In this document: positions 6,508 through 8,132 of the stretch, piece by piece
Numbering within the stretch: the first letter of the stretch is position 1
Layout of the letters: every line of letters begins with the position of its first letter
NCBI GenBank assembly: GCA_035384605.1
Contig: DAOOIV010000163.1
Coordinates: 1-8,132, forward strand
From: Phycisphaerae bacterium
GTDB lineage: Bacteria > Planctomycetota > Phycisphaerae > UBA1845 > PWPN01
DNA length: 8,132 bases
Direction: 5' to 3'
The notes under the pieces: model-generated
What the model was told of the DNA's origin: nothing
The model's database searches: none
Seen by the model: only the letters and a program-made list of their open reading frames with translations
Program-made: the position numbers and the translations under genes

Positions 6508-7758
6508 GTGTCATCGGAATCACCCAACGACTGCGCTCCTGCCTCTGGCGCCACGCCGAACCATGCACGTTGGCTCACACCGACGGTTTTCGGAATTGGC
6601 ATGGCCTCGCTCTTCAGCGACATGAGCCACGAGACCGTGACGGCCGCGCTTCCGGCTTACCTGGCATCCATGGGTGCCGCGGCCGGGGCGTTGGGTACGA
6701 TCGAGGGCTTTGCCGATGGTTTTTCGAGCATCGCGAAGCTCTACGGCGGCTGGCTGGCGGATCGGCTGCGCCGCCGGAAGGTCCTTTGCGCCGGCGGTTA
6801 CGGTTTCATGGCCTTCTCGCCGGTGGTCATTGCCCTGGCCACAAACTGGTTCATTGTGCTCGGTGGCCGTGTGCTGGCGTGGGTGTCTCGCGGCGTGCGC
6901 ACGCCCCCCAGGAAAGCGCTGCTTGCCGACGCGGTTACGCCGACCACCTATGGCCGGGCCTTCGGGTTCGAGCGCGCCATGGATACAACCGGGGCGATCA
7001 TCGCGCCAATCGCGGTGCTGCTCTTGTTGCGGGTTGGCCTGACTCACCGCGGTCTGATCTTGCTCTCAACCATTCCCGCGGTTCTGGCCGTCTTTGCCAT
7101 CACGCTCCTGGTGCGTGAGCGCAAGGACCGAACGCCGATCCGAACACCTTTCCTTCAGAGCTTCGGCGGTTTCAATTCGCGGTTCAAGGAGTTCCTTGGC
7201 GCCGTCGGCCTATTCGGTCTCGGTGATTTCGCGGACACTTTCTACATCCTGTACGCGGTGACCGTTCTCTCGCCCGATATCGGCCCGGGCCGGGCCGCGA
7301 CACTCTCGGTTGCCGGCTACACGCTTCATAACGTGTTGTACGCCTCGTGGTCGTATCTGGGCGGATGGATGGCGGACCGTACGAACAAGCGGTTGCTCCT
7401 GGTGGCCGGTTACATGGCCGCAGCGCTCGCGGCCGCTTGCATGGTGGCGGGCGTCCGGAGCTATGCGGGCCTGGCAATCATGTTTGCACTCGGAGGCACC
7501 GGTGTCGGCCTGTATGAAGCCGTTGAGGATGCCGTCGCAGCGGAGCTTCTGCCTTCCGGCATCAGGGGGAGCGGCTTCGGGGCGCTTGCGGTCGTGACGG
7601 GCATTGGCGATTTGGTGAGCAGCGTTGTTGTGGGCTGGTTATGGACGGGCTTTGGCATCGAGGTCGGTGTCACATACGCGCTGGTCCTGATGCTCGCCGG
7701 CGCAGGTTTCATGCTGTATCTTGCAGGAAGGCGAGTCGATCACGGCAACCACCAATAG
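6508..7758 (+). CDS. Major facilitator superfamily (MFS) transporter
   Basis: This 416-residue polytopic membrane protein is the length expected for a 12-helix MFS carrier. Motif A-like loops occur in both halves: GGWLADRLRRRK (80-91) between helices 2 and 3, and GGWMADRTNKR (285-295) between helices 8 and 9. RGVRTPPRKALLAD (128-141), after helix 4, and the charged SDMSHE (37-42) in helix 1 are typical of a subgroup of putative drug or metabolite exporters. A cytosolic loop near 204-226 separates the halves. The GTG at 6508 is chosen because the first ATG in frame (6601) would remove part of helix 1; AGGG lies about 10 bases upstream, overlapping the stop of the preceding gene. Translational coupling with the methyltransferase is likely. 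Substrate and direction of transport cannot be read from the sequence. The gene is intact. Confidence 0.92.
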   Translation: MSSESPNDCAPASGATPNHARWLTPTVFGIGMASLFSDMSHETVTAALPAYLASMGAAAGALGTIEGFADGFSSIAKLYGGWLADRLRRRKVLCAGGYGFMAFSPVVIALATNWFIVLGGRVLAWVSRGVRTPPRKALLADAVTPTTYGRAFGFERAMDTTGAIIAPIAVLLLLRVGLTHRGLILLSTIPAVLAVFAITLLVRERKDRTPIRTPFLQSFGGFNSRFKEFLGAVGLFGLGDFADTFYILYAVTVLSPDIGPGRAATLSVAGYTLHNVLYASWSYLGGWMADRTNKRLLLVAGYMAAALAAACMVAGVRSYAGLAIMFALGGTGVGLYEAVEDAVAAELLPSGIRGSGFGALAVVTGIGDLVSSVVVGWLWTGFGIEVGVTYALVLMLAGAGFMLYLAGRRVDHGNHQ

Positions 7759-7769
7759 GAAAACACGGA

Positions 7770-7787
7770 ACCTCGAGAGTCCGAGGT
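7770..7787 (+). terminator. Weak hairpin after the MFS gene
   Basis: ACCTCG (7770-7775) pairs with CGAGGT (7782-7787) over a six-base loop, 11 bases past the MFS stop codon. No T-run follows, so it is not a standard intrinsic terminator; it may protect the 3' end of the mRNA or be chance. Confidence 0.25.
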
Positions 7788-7798
7788 CAGGAGGATTT

Positions 7799-7849
7799 GG
7801 GGTCAGGGCGCATTCAGTAGAGCGCAAGCTGGGGCCAGAGCTGCATTAG
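7799..7849 (+). repeat. Two imperfect direct repeats (GGGGTCAG type)
   Basis: GGGGTCAGGGCGCATTCAG (from 7799) and GGGGCCAGAGCTGCATTAG (7831-7849) align with a few mismatches and one-base gaps, offset by 32 bases. GGGGTCAGAG-like strings are, from general experience, frequent next to REP-associated (Y1/IS200-like) transposase genes. No transposase is present here. Confidence 0.4.
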
Positions 7850-7958
7850 TCCCTTCCGTCGCGACTGATGTGCGTTTTGTGCGCATCTTGCCGGCTACAA
7901 CGTGTAACTAGCCTGCAAACAAGGGCTTATGATCGTAAACGGGCGGCCCTTCGTGGTT

Positions 7959-8047
7959 GCGGCCGAAGGCCGCCTTGGGAAGAAGAACCGCGGGCCACCA
8001 CCAACCAGCCGTATAACGGCCGGCCTATCAGCCCGCCTTTGGCGGGC
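7959..8047. repeat. Cluster of three compact GC-rich hairpins
   Basis: Perfect inverted repeats with three-base loops: GCGGCC-GAA-GGCCGC (7959-7973), GCCGT-ATA-ACGGC (8008-8020) and GCCCGCC-TTT-GGCGGGC (8031-8047). A further GCGGCC at 7943-7948 can compete for the first hairpin. None is followed by a T-run on either strand, so they are not ordinary terminators. They resemble REP-type palindromes or a structured RNA. Confidence 0.45.
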
Positions 8048-8132
8048 AACCGGTCGGCACGCCCGCCCAGACTGTCGCGCACCCCTCATCGCCTCACCGT
8101 CCCCGCTCCGCTTCCGCCCCGTTTCTCGGAAC

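Larger units (their letters stand above)
7759..8132. other. 374-base tail without a convincing gene; hairpins and degenerate repeats
   Basis: No reading frame here has the look of a conserved protein. A weak hairpin (7770-7787) follows the MFS stop. Two imperfect direct repeats related to GGGGTCAG...GCATT lie at 7799-7849, and three tight GC hairpins with three-base loops at 7959-8047. The last ~80 bases are pyrimidine-rich on the plus strand. A frame starting at ATG 7929 stays open to the window end, but its composition past about 20 codons is poor. The stretch may be intergenic DNA with REP-like or mobile-element-derived sequence. Confidence 0.5.

Noticed and set aside
6294..7118. 274-codon plus-strand frame overlapping the methyltransferase and transporter
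   Set aside because: It is an out-of-frame shadow of two genes with clear membrane-protein motifs; its own product lacks any recognisable feature.
7895..8089. 64-codon minus-strand frame in the terminal region
   Set aside because: Arg-rich translation of hairpin-containing DNA, with no motif and no clear ribosome binding site.

Overview
The window is GC-rich bacterial DNA, most likely from a planctomycete (Phycisphaerae-like) genome or metagenome bin. The best clue is the C-terminal dockerin-like pair of the first gene, a Cys-containing form (DFDxDxDVDxADF...FxxC) that I associate with secreted planctomycete proteins. This assignment is an inference from motif style and cannot be narrowed without a search.

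Layout: (1) The 3' end of a secreted-type protein with a dockerin pair runs rightward to 829. It meets, tail to tail, (2) a leftward block holding nadC (873-1769, quinolinate phosphoribosyltransferase of NAD synthesis) and, upstream of it, uvrB (1994-3988, nucleotide excision repair). Their starts are set by Shine-Dalgarno matches and are shorter than the longest open frames. (3) A 221-base divergent intergenic region (3989-4209) carries a plausible uvrB promoter and a stem-loop. (4) A rightward gene (4210-5724) encodes an exported DUF4932-type putative zinc peptidase with an Ig-like C-terminal domain. (5) A likely two-gene operon follows a promoter candidate at 5743-5771: an isoprenylcysteine carboxyl methyltransferase (ICMT)-type integral-membrane methyltransferase (5890-6495) and, 12 bases on, an MFS transporter with a GTG start (6508-7758). 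(6) The last 374 bases hold no convincing gene, but contain degenerate GGGGTCAG-type direct repeats and several compact GC hairpins, suggestive of REP-like or mobile-element-associated sequence.

How the genes work together: nadC and uvrB are housekeeping genes with no direct functional link. The methyltransferase and transporter are spaced like partners of one transcription unit, but their substrate cannot be read from the sequence. The dockerin protein and the DUF4932 protein look like envelope or extracellular proteins. I see no defence system, CRISPR array, rRNA, complete tRNA or intact insertion sequence. The window is mostly ordinary chromosome; the least explained parts are the terminal hairpin/repeat region and two intergenic RNA-structure candidates.
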